A stretch of 64,000 nucleotides of DNA from DATMXT01 sp963662765 (GCA_963662765.2 CAXXUP010000003.1:114638-178637), one strand, 5' to 3'. Shown: positions 1 to 8,596, counted from the stretch's first letter. Made by a program: numbers and translations. Notes: a model not told the origin generated them from the sequence alone.

Positions 1-318
1 CATTCGGTCGTGCAGGAGATGCTCGACGGCGGCACCATCACCGAAGACGAGGCCCGTACCCATCCTCAAAAGAACATCATCACAAGGGCTCTCGGCACGC
101 AGGAGAGCGTCAACATTGACTTTTTCCGCACTCCGGTCGCTCTTGGCAACCGCATTCTGCTTTGCACCGACGGCCTGACCAATATGGTCGAGGATGCCGA
201 CCTGTCGTGGGAACTGGCCCGCCCCGGCGCATCCGTAGAGGTGCTGTCCGCCCTGCTGCACAGGACCCTTGAAGCCGGAGCTGCCGATAATGTTACGGCC
301 GTTCTGGTCGATGTATAA
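1..318 (+). CDS. PP2C-family serine/threonine phosphatase, C-terminal part (partial)
   Basis: Open at the left window edge; the frame is already coding at base 1, so the start lies outside. About 105 C-terminal residues of a PPM/PP2C phosphatase are visible: HPQKNIITRALG, LLCTDGLTN (metal-binding Asp in the DG pair) and GAADNVTAVLV (second Asp before Asn). The family is Mn/Mg-dependent and removes phosphate from Ser/Thr. It lies 12 bp before a PASTA kinase, the standard Stp/PrpC-PrkC pairing in Firmicutes, so it probably reverses that kinase's phosphorylation. Family assignment is firm; the substrate is inferred from context. Confidence 0.93.
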   Translation, partial: HSVVQEMLDGGTITEDEARTHPQKNIITRALGTQESVNIDFFRTPVALGNRILLCTDGLTNMVEDADLSWELARPGASVEVLSALLHRTLEAGAADNVTAVLVDV

Positions 319-330
319 GGGGGTGACGGC

Positions 331-2196
331 ATGGAACATTTAATCGGAAAAATTGTCAACGACAGATACCGTATCAAGAGCATTGTCGGCGTCGGCGGAA
401 TGGCTGTCGTCTACCGCGCCATCGACATTCACACAGGGGCCGTCGTTGCGGTCAAGGCGCTCAAGCACGAATTTTTGGAGGATGAGAGCTTTCGCATCCG
501 TTTTGAAAACGAGTCGCGCGCCATCTCCATTTTAAATCACAAGAACATCGTCAAGGTCTACGACGTCGCGCTCAACGACGACCTCTATTACATTGTAATG
601 GAGTATCTTGACGGCATCACCTTGAAGCAATATATCAAGCAGCAGGGCCGCCTTGGCTGGCGGGAGACCTTATACCTCACGGAACAGGTGCTCTCGGCTC
701 TGCACCATGCCCACGAAAGCGGAATTGTCCATCGGGATATCAAGCCGCAAAACATCATGCTGCTGCCCGACGGTTCCATCAAAGTGACCGATTTCGGCAT
801 TGCACGCTTTTCCCATGCCACCACCAACACCATGACCGACAAGGCCATCGGCTCTGTGCACTATATCAGCCCCGAGCAGGTCTCGGCCTCAGGTGCTGAC
901 CCGCGCAGCGACATCTATTCGGTCGGAGTCATGATGTACGAAATGCTGACGGGTGTGCTGCCCTTCGATGCGGAAAATCCCGTTTCGGTCGCCCTCATGC
1001 AGCTCCAGACGCCGCCCGAGCCCCCGACGAAGCACTGCCCGGAAATTCCGGAGGGCCTTGAGGAGATCATTTTAAAGTGCATGGCCAAAAACCCCGACAA
1101 CCGCTACGAGACGGCGCAGGATCTGATGGACGACATTGAGCGGTTCAAGCTGAATCCGTCAATCAAATTTGAGTATAAATATCTCTCAGACGAGAACCCG
1201 ACCAAATATATCGACGCCATCAAAACCATCAAGAGCGGCGAGGAATTTGAGAGCGATGAGCGCCGCCGCAGTTACCTCGGCACCCTGTCCGGCATCATGG
1301 TGGCAGTCGTTTTAATCGTTGTAGCCTTTGTGCTGCTGGTCGCAAAGCCGTGGGCGAGTTCGGTGCCGACCGACGTTAAAATCCCAAGCCTTGTGGGCCT
1401 TGTCTATGACGACGTCGTGGCCGATACCGAGACCTACAAAGATTTTCGCATCGTGGAGTTACAAAGAGTTTACAACGACGACTACGAGGCCGGACAGATT
1501 TTCAGCCAATCTCCGGTGGAGGGCATGGTGGTCAAACCGGGGGCCGACATTAAGGTCAGCGTGAGCCTTGGGCCCAAGAAGTCGACAGTCCCCTCTGTCA
1601 TAGGCAAGAACTATATTCAGGCGCAGATTGACATCACAAAGCTCGGGCTCAAATGCGACACCATGCGGGAATATAGCGAGTCGGTGGTCGAAGACTATGT
1701 CATCCGCACCGATCCCGAGGCCGGAACCGAACTTGAGGCCGGCTCCACCGTATTGCTGTATGTGAGTGAGGGGCGAAAAATCAATAAAGTGTCGGTTCCG
1801 ACTTTGGTCGGCCTGACAGAGGACGAGGCCCGCCGTCAGCTCAACGAGATAGGCCTTGTCGCTGCGGCAACGCTTGTACCGGGCGACAAAGCCTACGGCA
1901 CGGTGCTCACGCAGAACATCCAGCCGGATCAGCAGGTCGACGAGGGCACCATCATCAACCTCGAGATCAGCGATGGGTCCTCCGCCCCCATACAAAAGGA
2001 GATCACGGTCACCTTCCCCAAGAGCCCGGCCACCTTCACCCTGACCATCAAAAAGAGCGGCGAGACGGTCTACGAGGCGACGCACTTGGCCGACGAGAAG
2101 TCGGTGCGCCTCGTGCTGTCGGGGCGGGGAACTGAAATCGTGGAGATCTATATCAATAATATTTTAAAGGAGTCCGGCTTTGTCGATTTCTCATGA
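331..2196 (+). CDS. prkC: PASTA-domain Ser/Thr protein kinase (PrkC/StkP type)
   Basis: 621 residues. The N-terminal kinase domain (about 10-275) has a glycine loop (GVGGMAVVY), VAVK lysine, HRDIKPQN catalytic loop, DFG and an SPEQ activation-segment end. A single membrane span follows (about 314-337), then three extracellular PASTA repeats (about 350-415, 417-485, 488-556) and a short beta-rich tail. This is the usual PrkC layout; PASTA domains bind peptidoglycan fragments and the kinase acts on cell-wall, translation and germination targets. Part of the phosphatase-kinase-rsgA run; its end overlaps rsgA by 17 nt, suggesting translational coupling. Confidence 0.97.
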   Translation: MEHLIGKIVNDRYRIKSIVGVGGMAVVYRAIDIHTGAVVAVKALKHEFLEDESFRIRFENESRAISILNHKNIVKVYDVALNDDLYYIVMEYLDGITLKQYIKQQGRLGWRETLYLTEQVLSALHHAHESGIVHRDIKPQNIMLLPDGSIKVTDFGIARFSHATTNTMTDKAIGSVHYISPEQVSASGADPRSDIYSVGVMMYEMLTGVLPFDAENPVSVALMQLQTPPEPPTKHCPEIPEGLEEIILKCMAKNPDNRYETAQDLMDDIERFKLNPSIKFEYKYLSDENPTKYIDAIKTIKSGEEFESDERRRSYLGTLSGIMVAVVLIVVAFVLLVAKPWASSVPTDVKIPSLVGLVYDDVVADTETYKDFRIVELQRVYNDDYEAGQIFSQSPVEGMVVKPGADIKVSVSLGPKKSTVPSVIGKNYIQAQIDITKLGLKCDTMREYSESVVEDYVIRTDPEAGTELEAGSTVLLYVSEGRKINKVSVPTLVGLTEDEARRQLNEIGLVAAATLVPGDKAYGTVLTQNIQPDQQVDEGTIINLEISDGSSAPIQKEITVTFPKSPATFTLTIKKSGETVYEATHLADEKSVRLVLSGRGTEIVEIYINNILKESGFVDFS

Positions 2197-3076
2197 CGGC
2201 ATCATCCTGAAGGGTATCGGCGGATTCTACTATGTGGAGACGCCGAATGGTCTTTACACCTGCAAGGCGAGGGGCCTCTTCCGTAAGGCCAAAATCTCGC
2301 CCATGCCCGGCGACCGGGTGCACATTGCCGTCACGCATGAGGGAGACCATGAGGCCTATCTCGAGGAGATTTTGCCCCGCAGAAGCCTGCTCGTCCGCCC
2401 ACCCTGTGCCAACATCGACCGCATGTTCATCGTGGCCTCGGCCGCTTTTCCGGCCTCGGTCCCGCTGCTGCTTGACAAAATGACGGCTGTCTGCGAGAAA
2501 AAGGGGATCGACCCCGTCATTTTAATCAATAAGGCGGACTGTGAGGACCCCGCGCCGCTTGTCGGGACCTATACGAAGTGCGGCTTTGCAGCCCTTGCGG
2601 TCAGTGCCGAAACGGGAGAAGGGCTTGACGGGGTAAAAGACCTCATCAAAGGTCATGTGTGTGCCTTTGCCGGCCAGTCGGGCGTCGGCAAGTCGAGCAT
2701 ATTGAATAATTTACTGCCGGACGCAAGGGCTCCGGTGGGTGAGCTGTCGGAGCGACTTGACCGCGGCCGGCACACCACCCGGCACGTCGAGCTCTTTCCC
2801 ATGGCAGGCGGCTACATCGCCGACACGCCGGGCTACGGCGACCTGTCGACCGAACGGTTTGAACCGATCTATAAAGAGGAGCTCGCGAGCTGCTTTCGGG
2901 AGATGACCCCCTATCTCGGCCAATGTCGTTTCACGGGGTGCAGCCATGACAAGGAACCGGACTGCGCTGTAAAGCTTGCTGTTGAGACGGGGGAGATTCC
3001 AAAGTCCCGGTATGAGAGCTATCTTGCGATGCTTGATGAGGTAAGGAATTTGAAGGAGTGGGAGCACAGTGAGTAA
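2180..3076 (+). CDS. rsgA: Ribosome small-subunit maturation GTPase RsgA
   Basis: 298 residues, the usual length. N-terminal OB fold, then a circularly permuted GTPase: the NKAD (G4) motif comes before the P-loop GQSGVGKSS, followed by DTPGYG (G3). C-terminal zinc knuckle C-x4-C-x-H-x5-C is visible around CRFTGCSHDKEPDC. RsgA assists late 30S assembly and is a GTPase active on the ribosome. The start is probably the TTG at 2180: AAAGGAG at 2166-2172 is spaced seven bases away and no in-frame ATG lies nearby. Cotranscribed with prkC and the downstream thiamine pyrophosphokinase, a common Firmicutes order. Confidence 0.95.
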   Translation: MSISHDGIILKGIGGFYYVETPNGLYTCKARGLFRKAKISPMPGDRVHIAVTHEGDHEAYLEEILPRRSLLVRPPCANIDRMFIVASAAFPASVPLLLDKMTAVCEKKGIDPVILINKADCEDPAPLVGTYTKCGFAALAVSAETGEGLDGVKDLIKGHVCAFAGQSGVGKSSILNNLLPDARAPVGELSERLDRGRHTTRHVELFPMAGGYIADTPGYGDLSTERFEPIYKEELASCFREMTPYLGQCRFTGCSHDKEPDCAVKLAVETGEIPKSRYESYLAMLDEVRNLKEWEHSE

Positions 3077-3709
3077 CGGGCGGGTCTGCGTGATCCTGGC
3101 GGCCATGGGGCTCTCGGACAGTGAAGCTGCGGAGATTTCGGCGCTCCAAAACCCCTACATAATCTGCGCCGACGCTGGATACACCCACGCGGCGCGATGC
3201 GGCATCCTCCCCGACATGATCTTGGGTGACTTTGACTCCTACGGTGGGAGTGCCGCGACCATTCAAGGCACGGTCGAGACCTTTCCGGTTGAAAAGGACG
3301 ACACCGACACGATGCTGGCGGTCAAGGAAGGTCTTGCTGCCGGCTGTAAGATGTTCCGAATTTATGGAGCTCTGGGCGGGAGGCTCGACCACACGATGGC
3401 CAACATCGTCGCACTGCGGTATCTCCTCGACCATGGGGCTTCCGGATGGCTTATCAGTGAGGACAACTGTGTCACCATGATTGAAAACGACACCATCACC
3501 GTGAAAAAAGACCCTCACTTTCAAAATGCCTCCATCTTCTGCTACGGGCCGCCTGCAAAGGGTGTCACGATCAGGGGATGCCCCAGTATCCCCTGACCGA
3601 CTATACTCTCGACGAGCATTTTCCGCTCGGCGTCAGCAACCACGTCCTGGAGGACGAGGGCCGCTTTACAGTCAAAGAAGGGACGCTGCTCGTAATCTTA
3701 TCGGCATAG
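3069..3709 (+). pseudogene. thiN: Thiamine pyrophosphokinase, interrupted by a frameshift near its 3' end
   Basis: The first frame (GTG 3069 to stop 3596, 175 residues) carries the TPK signature: CADAGYTHAARCG, LGDFDSYG and EKDDTDTMLAVKEG. The normal TPK ending continues in the frame one base back (YPLTDYTLDEHFPLGVSNH to LLVILSA, stop 3707-3709). Joined, the protein would be about 213 residues, the family's normal size. The break falls at a short C run near 3582-3586, so one missing C (or two extra) explains it. The enzyme makes thiamine diphosphate from thiamine and ATP. It may be a real mutation or a sequencing error; the substrate-contacting C-terminal strand is lost as written. Confidence 0.85.
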
Positions 3710-3754
3710 CTAGAACAGGCATCCATACCCCCGCCCTGAAGGACGAGGGCCACT

Positions 3755-3786
3755 TTATAGGGCAGGGCAGGGTCCCTGCCCTATAA
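3755..3786 (+). terminator. Stem-loop after the TPK gene
   Basis: Thirteen-base perfect stem (3755-3767 with 3774-3786) and six-base loop, followed by an AT-rich stretch but no long T run. Plausible weak terminator of the kinase/rsgA/TPK run. Confidence 0.5.
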
Positions 3787-3949
3787 ATATCTTTGTCGGC
3801 GTAGCAAGAATCGGCAGCCGTAACCCCGTCCCAAAGGCCTGGGACCCGTTGCGGATAAAGCATGGACGCCGCCCCGTAATCATGCCGTCGTAGCAACAAG
3901 GAGCACTTCCACATATACTGTCCCAGAGAACAAATTTGGGGGACGGGAT

Positions 3950-4099
3950 ATGGGATTTTACCGCGACATTCTAGGCCTTGGCATCATATTTTTCGGAGCG
4001 GGAATTCTGCTGTCCACATTTTTGCCGGCGCCAATCCTAGTTGTGATTATGGCCGCGCTCATCATAGGCGTCGGATATCTAATACTTTGCAGCAGGTGA
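3950..4099 (+). CDS. Small hydrophobic membrane protein, 49 aa
   Basis: ATG at 3950 follows GGGGGACGGG. The product begins MGFYRDILGLG and contains two hydrophobic stretches (about residues 8-24 and 28-46) separated by a short LPAP turn, ending LCSR. It looks like a two-helix hairpin inner-membrane protein. I do not recognise a named family. It ends in the Shine-Dalgarno region of the next tiny ORF, so the two may be one transcript. Support is the start signal and the clean hydrophobic pattern only. Confidence 0.5.
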   Translation: MGFYRDILGLGIIFFGAGILLSTFLPAPILVVIMAALIIGVGYLILCSR

Positions 4100-4111
4100 G
4101 GTGATGCCGCA

Positions 4112-4243
4112 GTGAGGCTCAGAATAGCCAAAAAGGGAACAAAACGTGAAAGGTCGCATGCGCCTACGATGACGATGCCGGAAGTGGCCGCCCAAGAGTC
4201 GGGGAAAAAAAGAAGAAGCAAGGCAAAGGGAAAAAAGACATAA
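4112..4243 (+). CDS. Small basic ORF, 43 aa
   Basis: GTG at 4112 sits eight bases after GAGGTG. The product is strongly basic, with a Lys/Arg-rich N-terminus (RLRIAKKGTKRER) and C-terminus (KKRRSKAKGKK). It is immediately downstream of the 49-aa hydrophobic ORF and ends just before a strong terminator. No family recognised. It could be a real small protein or chance; low confidence. Confidence 0.35.
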   Translation: MRLRIAKKGTKRERSHAPTMTMPEVAAQESGKKRRSKAKGKKT

Positions 4244-4252
4244 GCTGGCTGG

Positions 4253-4287
4253 AAATGACGGCGGGACAAAAGTCCCGCCGTCATTTT
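4253..4287 (+). terminator. Rho-independent terminator overlapped by the island's left repeat
   Basis: Fifteen-base perfect stem (4253-4267 with 4272-4286), AAAA loop and TTTT end. Its right half lies in the 21-bp repeat found again at 8829-8849, so the island joins the chromosome at the foot of this terminator. Confidence 0.85.
4267..4287. repeat. Left 21-bp direct repeat (putative attL)
   Basis: Identical to 8829-8849. It coincides with the loop and 3' arm of the host terminator. Confidence 0.75.
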
Positions 4288-4650
4288 GTTTGTAAGGGAA
4301 CCCTGGAATACGAGACGCGAAACGCCGAACTTGAGCAAGAAGTTGCGGAGCTGAGAACAATATCCACCGGCGCTGTTGAGGGCCTTCGCCTTTACTTCGA
4401 ACGGTATAAAATCAGTGTGTCAGATTTCAAGACAGCACAAGATAAGACCCATAAATCCAAGGAGCGTTTGGATACTGCCATGCGTGAGTTTGAAGAATAT
4501 GAGCAACAACGCCAACAGTTTGTAAAGATGTGCAAGGCGCGGGATAGAGGATTGCCGCTAATAGAAATCATGGTGGATTATATTGAACGCATCATAATAA
4601 GCGACGGGCGGCACATTGTGGTGAAGGTGAAGTTGAACAATTGGGTATAG
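4288..4650 (+). pseudogene. Large serine recombinase, C-terminal remnant
   Basis: An open frame of about 120 residues begins at the repeat edge without a convincing start. It contains a coiled-coil-like segment (LEQEVAELRT to EEYEQQRQQF) and a C-terminal stretch around IMVDYIERIIISDGRHIVVKVKL, both typical of the end of large serine recombinases of conjugative and defence islands. The catalytic resolvase domain and the zinc-ribbon domain are absent. Placement right beside one repeat suggests it is what remains of the enzyme that inserted the island. Confidence 0.65.
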
Positions 4651-4684
4651 TCATGCGATGGGTGAGGCTTTTTGACCATTCCTA

Positions 4685-4712
4685 TTGACTTGCGTATATC
4701 ATGTGTTATAAT
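4685..4712 (+). promoter_or_regulatory. Sigma-A promoter of the defence operon
   Basis: TTGACT at 4685-4690, 16-base spacer, perfect TATAAT at 4707-4712. About 30 bp upstream of the Xre regulator start. Confidence 0.75.
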
Positions 4713-4730
4713 TTTATATCATATGTTATA
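4696..4730 (+). promoter_or_regulatory. Twin operator-like repeats over the defence promoter
   Basis: Two 15-bp near-identical copies (4696-4710 and 4716-4730; one mismatch), start to start 20 bp, i.e. about two helical turns. One covers the spacer and -10, the other the start region. Likely sites for autorepression by the adjacent Xre protein. Confidence 0.6.
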
Positions 4731-4742
4731 CGAGGTGAGCGC

Positions 4743-4946
4743 GTGGAATTTGCCAAACAAGTTAAGTATGTCCGTGAGCAATTGCGTTTTAGTCAAAAAC
4801 AACTGGCAGATGCCCTCAATGTCAGTTTCGCAACAATTAACCGATGGGAGAATTCTAAAGTTACTCCAAGCAATCTTGCACAAAAGACTTTTTATGAGTT
4901 CTGCGAAAGCAATTTTATTGATGAAGATGTGCTTAAACGCCTCTGA
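4743..4946 (+). CDS. Xre-family HTH regulator, 67 aa
   Basis: GTG at 4743 follows GAGGTGAGC. The protein is one HTH_3 domain: KQVKYVREQLRFSQKQLADALNVSFATINRWENSK, with the recognition helix in SFATINRWE, and little else. It is the first gene of the ATPase/protease operon, 38 bp upstream of the ATPase. A tiny Cro/CI-like protein in this position usually represses its own operon; the paired repeats over the promoter fit that. The role is inferred. Confidence 0.85.
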   Translation: MEFAKQVKYVREQLRFSQKQLADALNVSFATINRWENSKVTPSNLAQKTFYEFCESNFIDEDVLKRL

Positions 4947-4984
4947 ATTCTCAATAAAGTCAACATAGAATTGGAGGGTTTAAT

Positions 4985-5998
4985 ATGGCGAGAGCCGATC
5001 TACTTTGTGATTTAATTAAAAGCGGAATTACCGGCGAGAGCCTATCATTTCGCAAGGCTGCAGAAGCGATTTGTGCTGAGGAGCGAGCAAAACAACATGA
5101 AGTACTTGCAAAAAAGATTGAAGATATTCTCAAAACGTCAAGCTCGCAGATGCAGCGTAAAGAACCGCCCACTCAAGCGTTTTCTATTAGCGGTAATGGC
5201 TCGAGTTTGTTCCAAGAAGTAGTTCCAGAACGGCGTTTGGATCAGCTTTTTCTATCTGATGTCGTCAAGCAATCGTGTAATGAATTAGTTGAGGAACAAA
5301 TGCGTGCAGATTTATTGCGTTCATACGGAGTTGAACCAAGAAACAAGGTGTTGCTAGTCGGTCCTCCGGGAAACGGAAAAACATCTTTAGCAGAAGCTCT
5401 AGCGACATCCCTCATGGTTCCGCTGTATGTGGTCAAATATGAGAGTCTTATTGGCGCCTATTTAGGTGAGACTGCTTCAAAACTCGCTAAACTATTCGAG
5501 TATGTTAAAACAAGGCAATGTGTTCTTTTTTTTGATGAGTTTGAGACACTTGGAAAAGAGCGCGGAGATCAACATGAAACTGGCGAAATTAAACGTGTTG
5601 TTAGCTCACTGTTACTACAGATAGATGCTTTACCGAGTTATGTCGTTGTTGTTGCAGCGACAAATCATGAGGCTCTACTGGATCAGGCAGCATGGCGACG
5701 CTTTCAAATAAAACTTGAGCTGAAAAAACCTAGTAGGCGAAATCTCGAATTATGGTTTTCAACCTTTGAAAAGAGGACCGGTTTTAAGTTTGGGCTGGAA
5801 TCAGCAACAATCGCCAAGAAGTTGCTTGGACGAAGCTATGCTGAGGCAGAGGAGTTTGCACTTTCGGTATATCGTCAATATATACTCCGCTCTCCTTGCG
5901 AGAGTGCTAAGCCTATAACTTTGATCCAACTCAAGCTACACGAGCATCAAATAGCCGCGGATATCAGTTTTGGAGAGGAGGAAGCAGATAATGTCTGA
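4985..5998 (+). CDS. ietA: AAA+ ATPase, IetA-like
   Basis: 337 residues after GGAGGG. N-terminal helical region (1-75), then an AAA core: Walker A GPPGNGKT at 126-133, Walker B LFFDE ending at 185, sensor-1 Asn in AATN about 227, and WRR at 237-239 as likely arginine residues; a small helical lid follows. Overlaps the downstream subtilase by 8 nt. An AAA ATPase translationally coupled to an S8 protease is the arrangement of IetAS, first described as a plasmid incompatibility/stability pair in Agrobacterium and later reported as an anti-phage system. The ATPase probably controls access to, or activation of, the protease. Gene name is by architecture, not by alignment. Confidence 0.8.
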   Translation: MARADLLCDLIKSGITGESLSFRKAAEAICAEERAKQHEVLAKKIEDILKTSSSQMQRKEPPTQAFSISGNGSSLFQEVVPERRLDQLFLSDVVKQSCNELVEEQMRADLLRSYGVEPRNKVLLVGPPGNGKTSLAEALATSLMVPLYVVKYESLIGAYLGETASKLAKLFEYVKTRQCVLFFDEFETLGKERGDQHETGEIKRVVSSLLLQIDALPSYVVVVAATNHEALLDQAAWRRFQIKLELKKPSRRNLELWFSTFEKRTGFKFGLESATIAKKLLGRSYAEAEEFALSVYRQYILRSPCESAKPITLIQLKLHEHQIAADISFGEEEADNV

Positions 5999-8555
5999 TA
6001 GACCACTAATCCTTTTTGCTGATCCAATGCCAGTTGTTAAAGCTCGACGTTATGGAGGTGGTACAGAATTCTTCAAACCTTCCCACCAAAAACAAGTGGA
6101 GCGGCTTTCTACTAAATTTGCCACACTGCAAAGAGCAATGGATAGTGGCAGAGTTAGAATAGAACGAAATCCAGATGGTGTTGAGCCTGAATATACGCTT
6201 GTGCTTGAAGTTGCAGATGATCCTAGCGGTTTTGAAACGGCAGTACGAAATACTCAAGGAATAGAATGGCTTTTTGAGGTTGTTGATAACAGCGTACCGA
6301 ACAGTGAAGATTTCTATCGAATCAAGAATAATCAACGTGATGATAGTAAAGCAATGACCTTTAAGTACTTTTGTATATTAACCAACCAACAGGCTCTAGA
6401 AGAAATACTGTCCCTTTGGCAAGCATTTCAGAGAGACGAAAACTGTGTTTTCCCGCACGGGCAAGCAGGTCTGCGAAATGTGTTTAAGGTATTAAGAGAT
6501 ATTCATCTTTGGGGCGTTAAAGAGCGATTAGAAGAAACTGATATTCTTCAGGCATGGAAAGAAGATCTTCTCGATCCTAATATTGCAGACGTAAAATGTG
6601 AAGTGGAACTGTTTTTTAGACGTTCTCCAGAAAAGCGTCTTCAGGCTATGACAAGCGTCAGTGAGTATATCCAAGATATCGGTGGCTCCGTAATTTCGAC
6701 GTCATGTATAGAAGATATTGGCTATCAAGCTATATTGGCATCTATTCCGAGGCAATACGCGGAAAAAATCGTAGAAAAAGAAAGTGTTGAACTAGTATTG
6801 CTTGACCAGATAATGTTTTTCAAACCGACTGGACAGTCAATAGTTCTGGGAACTGATGATGGCCTGCCATTTGAGGAAGAGTTCCATGAGCCTGAGCAAA
6901 TTGCTGATGAGCCAATTATTGCATTGTTTGATGGGCTTCCTCAAGAACGCCATCCATTACTGACAGGTTTCTTATCAATAGACGACCCTGATGATTATAC
7001 CGCATCGTATCAAATTACTGATCGACAGCATGGAACATCAATGGCTTCTTTAATTGCTCGTGGGGACTTGTCATGTGTTCCTGAATCGCTGGCATCACAT
7101 AAAATATACGTTCGTCCGATTATGAAACCTTATCCTGCTGCCCATGGTACACAAGAATTTATTCCTGACAATATACTTATCGTAGATAAAATACACGAAG
7201 CAGTAAGGCGACTATATGAACCCAAGGCAGGACAAGCAGCCTCAAGTGTTCGGGTTATTAATCTCTCCATTGGTATCGGCACCCGCATGTATTACAACAT
7301 GATTAGCCCCTTAGCAAAACTGTTGGACTGGTTGAGCTTCAAATATCGCGTTCTGTTTATCGTTAGCGCTGGTAATCATTCAGATAATATTGATCTTGGT
7401 ATGCCATTTAATGAATACAAAGCGCTTTCTACCGAAGAACGCGATAAGCAAATGATTCGAATTCTCAATCAGAATTCAAGAAACTATAGGTTGCTCTCTC
7501 CAGCCGAAAGTATAAACGCACTAACAGTTGGAGCTCTATTTAGTGACGGAAGCAATTTGATAGAAAACGCGAAGCAATTGTTACCTTGTTCTGATAGTAT
7601 CCCCAGCCCAATCAGTTCTATGGGGCGTGGCATCAATAATTCAATTAAGCCAGACGTTTTATATAGCGGCGGACGAAGCGTATTGTTTGAAGATTTAGGC
7701 GTTGCAAATCATGCCAAGTGGAGGGATGGCACAAGCGTATACCCACCCGGAATATTATCAGCAAAGCCGCTTACTGTTGTAGGTAATACCAATGTTGTTG
7801 GATACTCTTTTGGCACAAGCGATTCAGCCGCATTACTTTCCCATGAAGCGGCAATTTGCTTTGATGTCCTTAACGAGATTTTTCATGATGAACAGGAAAT
7901 AAATGTTCCTCCATTGTATGCTTCGTTACTACTAAAGGCTATGTTGGTTCATGGGGCTAAATGGAATTCATCTGCTAAACTAATTTGCAACGAAACGGGG
8001 CTGGTAGGACGAGGTGCAGATCAAATTCACAAATGGATGGGGTATGGCATACCCGATATATCGAGAGTTCTTGAGTGCACGAAAAACAGAGTAACTCTAA
8101 TAGGTTATGGGGAGTTAGCTCAAGATGCTGCCTGTTTATACACGTTACCATTGCCGTTCAATTTCTCTGCCCAAAAGATATATCGTTGCCTAACCGTAAC
8201 TCTTGCATCGTTTACGCCAATTAAGCCCTCCACTCAGAAATATCGTTCTTCACAACTATGGTTTTCACTTGAAACCGAAGAAAAAAACATTGGGATTTCA
8301 AGAGTTGATGCAAATGATAAAGCTGTAGCACGCGGAACATTGCAGCACGAACATTTTGCCGGTGATAGTGCTGTGGTCTGGGGTGAAAATGATGCTCTTG
8401 GTATCAAAGTTAACTGCAGAGCAGATGCTGGGGATTTTTCTGAAACGATTCCATATGCCATTTTAGCTACTTTTGAGATTGCTCCAGAGTATAACATAGA
8501 TGTTTATCAAAAGGTCGTTGAGAGAATTAAACTTAAAGAAGCCATCGCCCCATAA
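5991..8555 (+). CDS. ietS: Subtilisin-like serine protease (S8), IetS-like
   Basis: I choose ATG 5991 (854 aa), with GGAGAGGAGG upstream inside the ATPase gene; an in-frame TTG at 5970 is less likely. Residues 1-300 form a long N-terminal region without motifs I recognise. The S8 triad is intact: Asp314 (ALFDGLP), His347 (RQHGTSMAS) and Ser610 (GTSDSAA), with Asn462 in SAGN as oxyanion residue. No signal peptide, so it should act in the cytoplasm, unlike secreted subtilases. The C-terminal 200 residues look beta-rich. Effector of the IetAS-like pair: presumably inactive until the ATPase senses infection or plasmid competition. Function is inferred from the pairing. Confidence 0.82.
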   Translation: MSDRPLILFADPMPVVKARRYGGGTEFFKPSHQKQVERLSTKFATLQRAMDSGRVRIERNPDGVEPEYTLVLEVADDPSGFETAVRNTQGIEWLFEVVDNSVPNSEDFYRIKNNQRDDSKAMTFKYFCILTNQQALEEILSLWQAFQRDENCVFPHGQAGLRNVFKVLRDIHLWGVKERLEETDILQAWKEDLLDPNIADVKCEVELFFRRSPEKRLQAMTSVSEYIQDIGGSVISTSCIEDIGYQAILASIPRQYAEKIVEKESVELVLLDQIMFFKPTGQSIVLGTDDGLPFEEEFHEPEQIADEPIIALFDGLPQERHPLLTGFLSIDDPDDYTASYQITDRQHGTSMASLIARGDLSCVPESLASHKIYVRPIMKPYPAAHGTQEFIPDNILIVDKIHEAVRRLYEPKAGQAASSVRVINLSIGIGTRMYYNMISPLAKLLDWLSFKYRVLFIVSAGNHSDNIDLGMPFNEYKALSTEERDKQMIRILNQNSRNYRLLSPAESINALTVGALFSDGSNLIENAKQLLPCSDSIPSPISSMGRGINNSIKPDVLYSGGRSVLFEDLGVANHAKWRDGTSVYPPGILSAKPLTVVGNTNVVGYSFGTSDSAALLSHEAAICFDVLNEIFHDEQEINVPPLYASLLLKAMLVHGAKWNSSAKLICNETGLVGRGADQIHKWMGYGIPDISRVLECTKNRVTLIGYGELAQDAACLYTLPLPFNFSAQKIYRCLTVTLASFTPIKPSTQKYRSSQLWFSLETEEKNIGISRVDANDKAVARGTLQHEHFAGDSAVVWGENDALGIKVNCRADAGDFSETIPYAILATFEIAPEYNIDVYQKVVERIKLKEAIAP

Positions 8556-8566
8556 TGCTCCCATTA

Positions 8567-8596
8567 AAAACGGCGTTCCTCACGGAACGCCGTTTT
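8567..8596 (+). terminator. Terminator of the defence operon
   Basis: Thirteen-base stem (8567-8579 with 8584-8596), TCAC loop, A-rich before and T-run within the 3' arm; 11 bp after the protease stop. The symmetric A/T tails allow use from both sides. Confidence 0.85.

Noticed and set aside
3575..3600. Programmed frameshift in TPK
   Set aside because: No canonical slippery heptamer or stimulatory structure placed correctly; a plain indel in a C run is simpler.
3526..3786. 86-codon plus-strand frame across the TPK end
   Set aside because: It is the shadow frame past the frameshift and shows no independent start.
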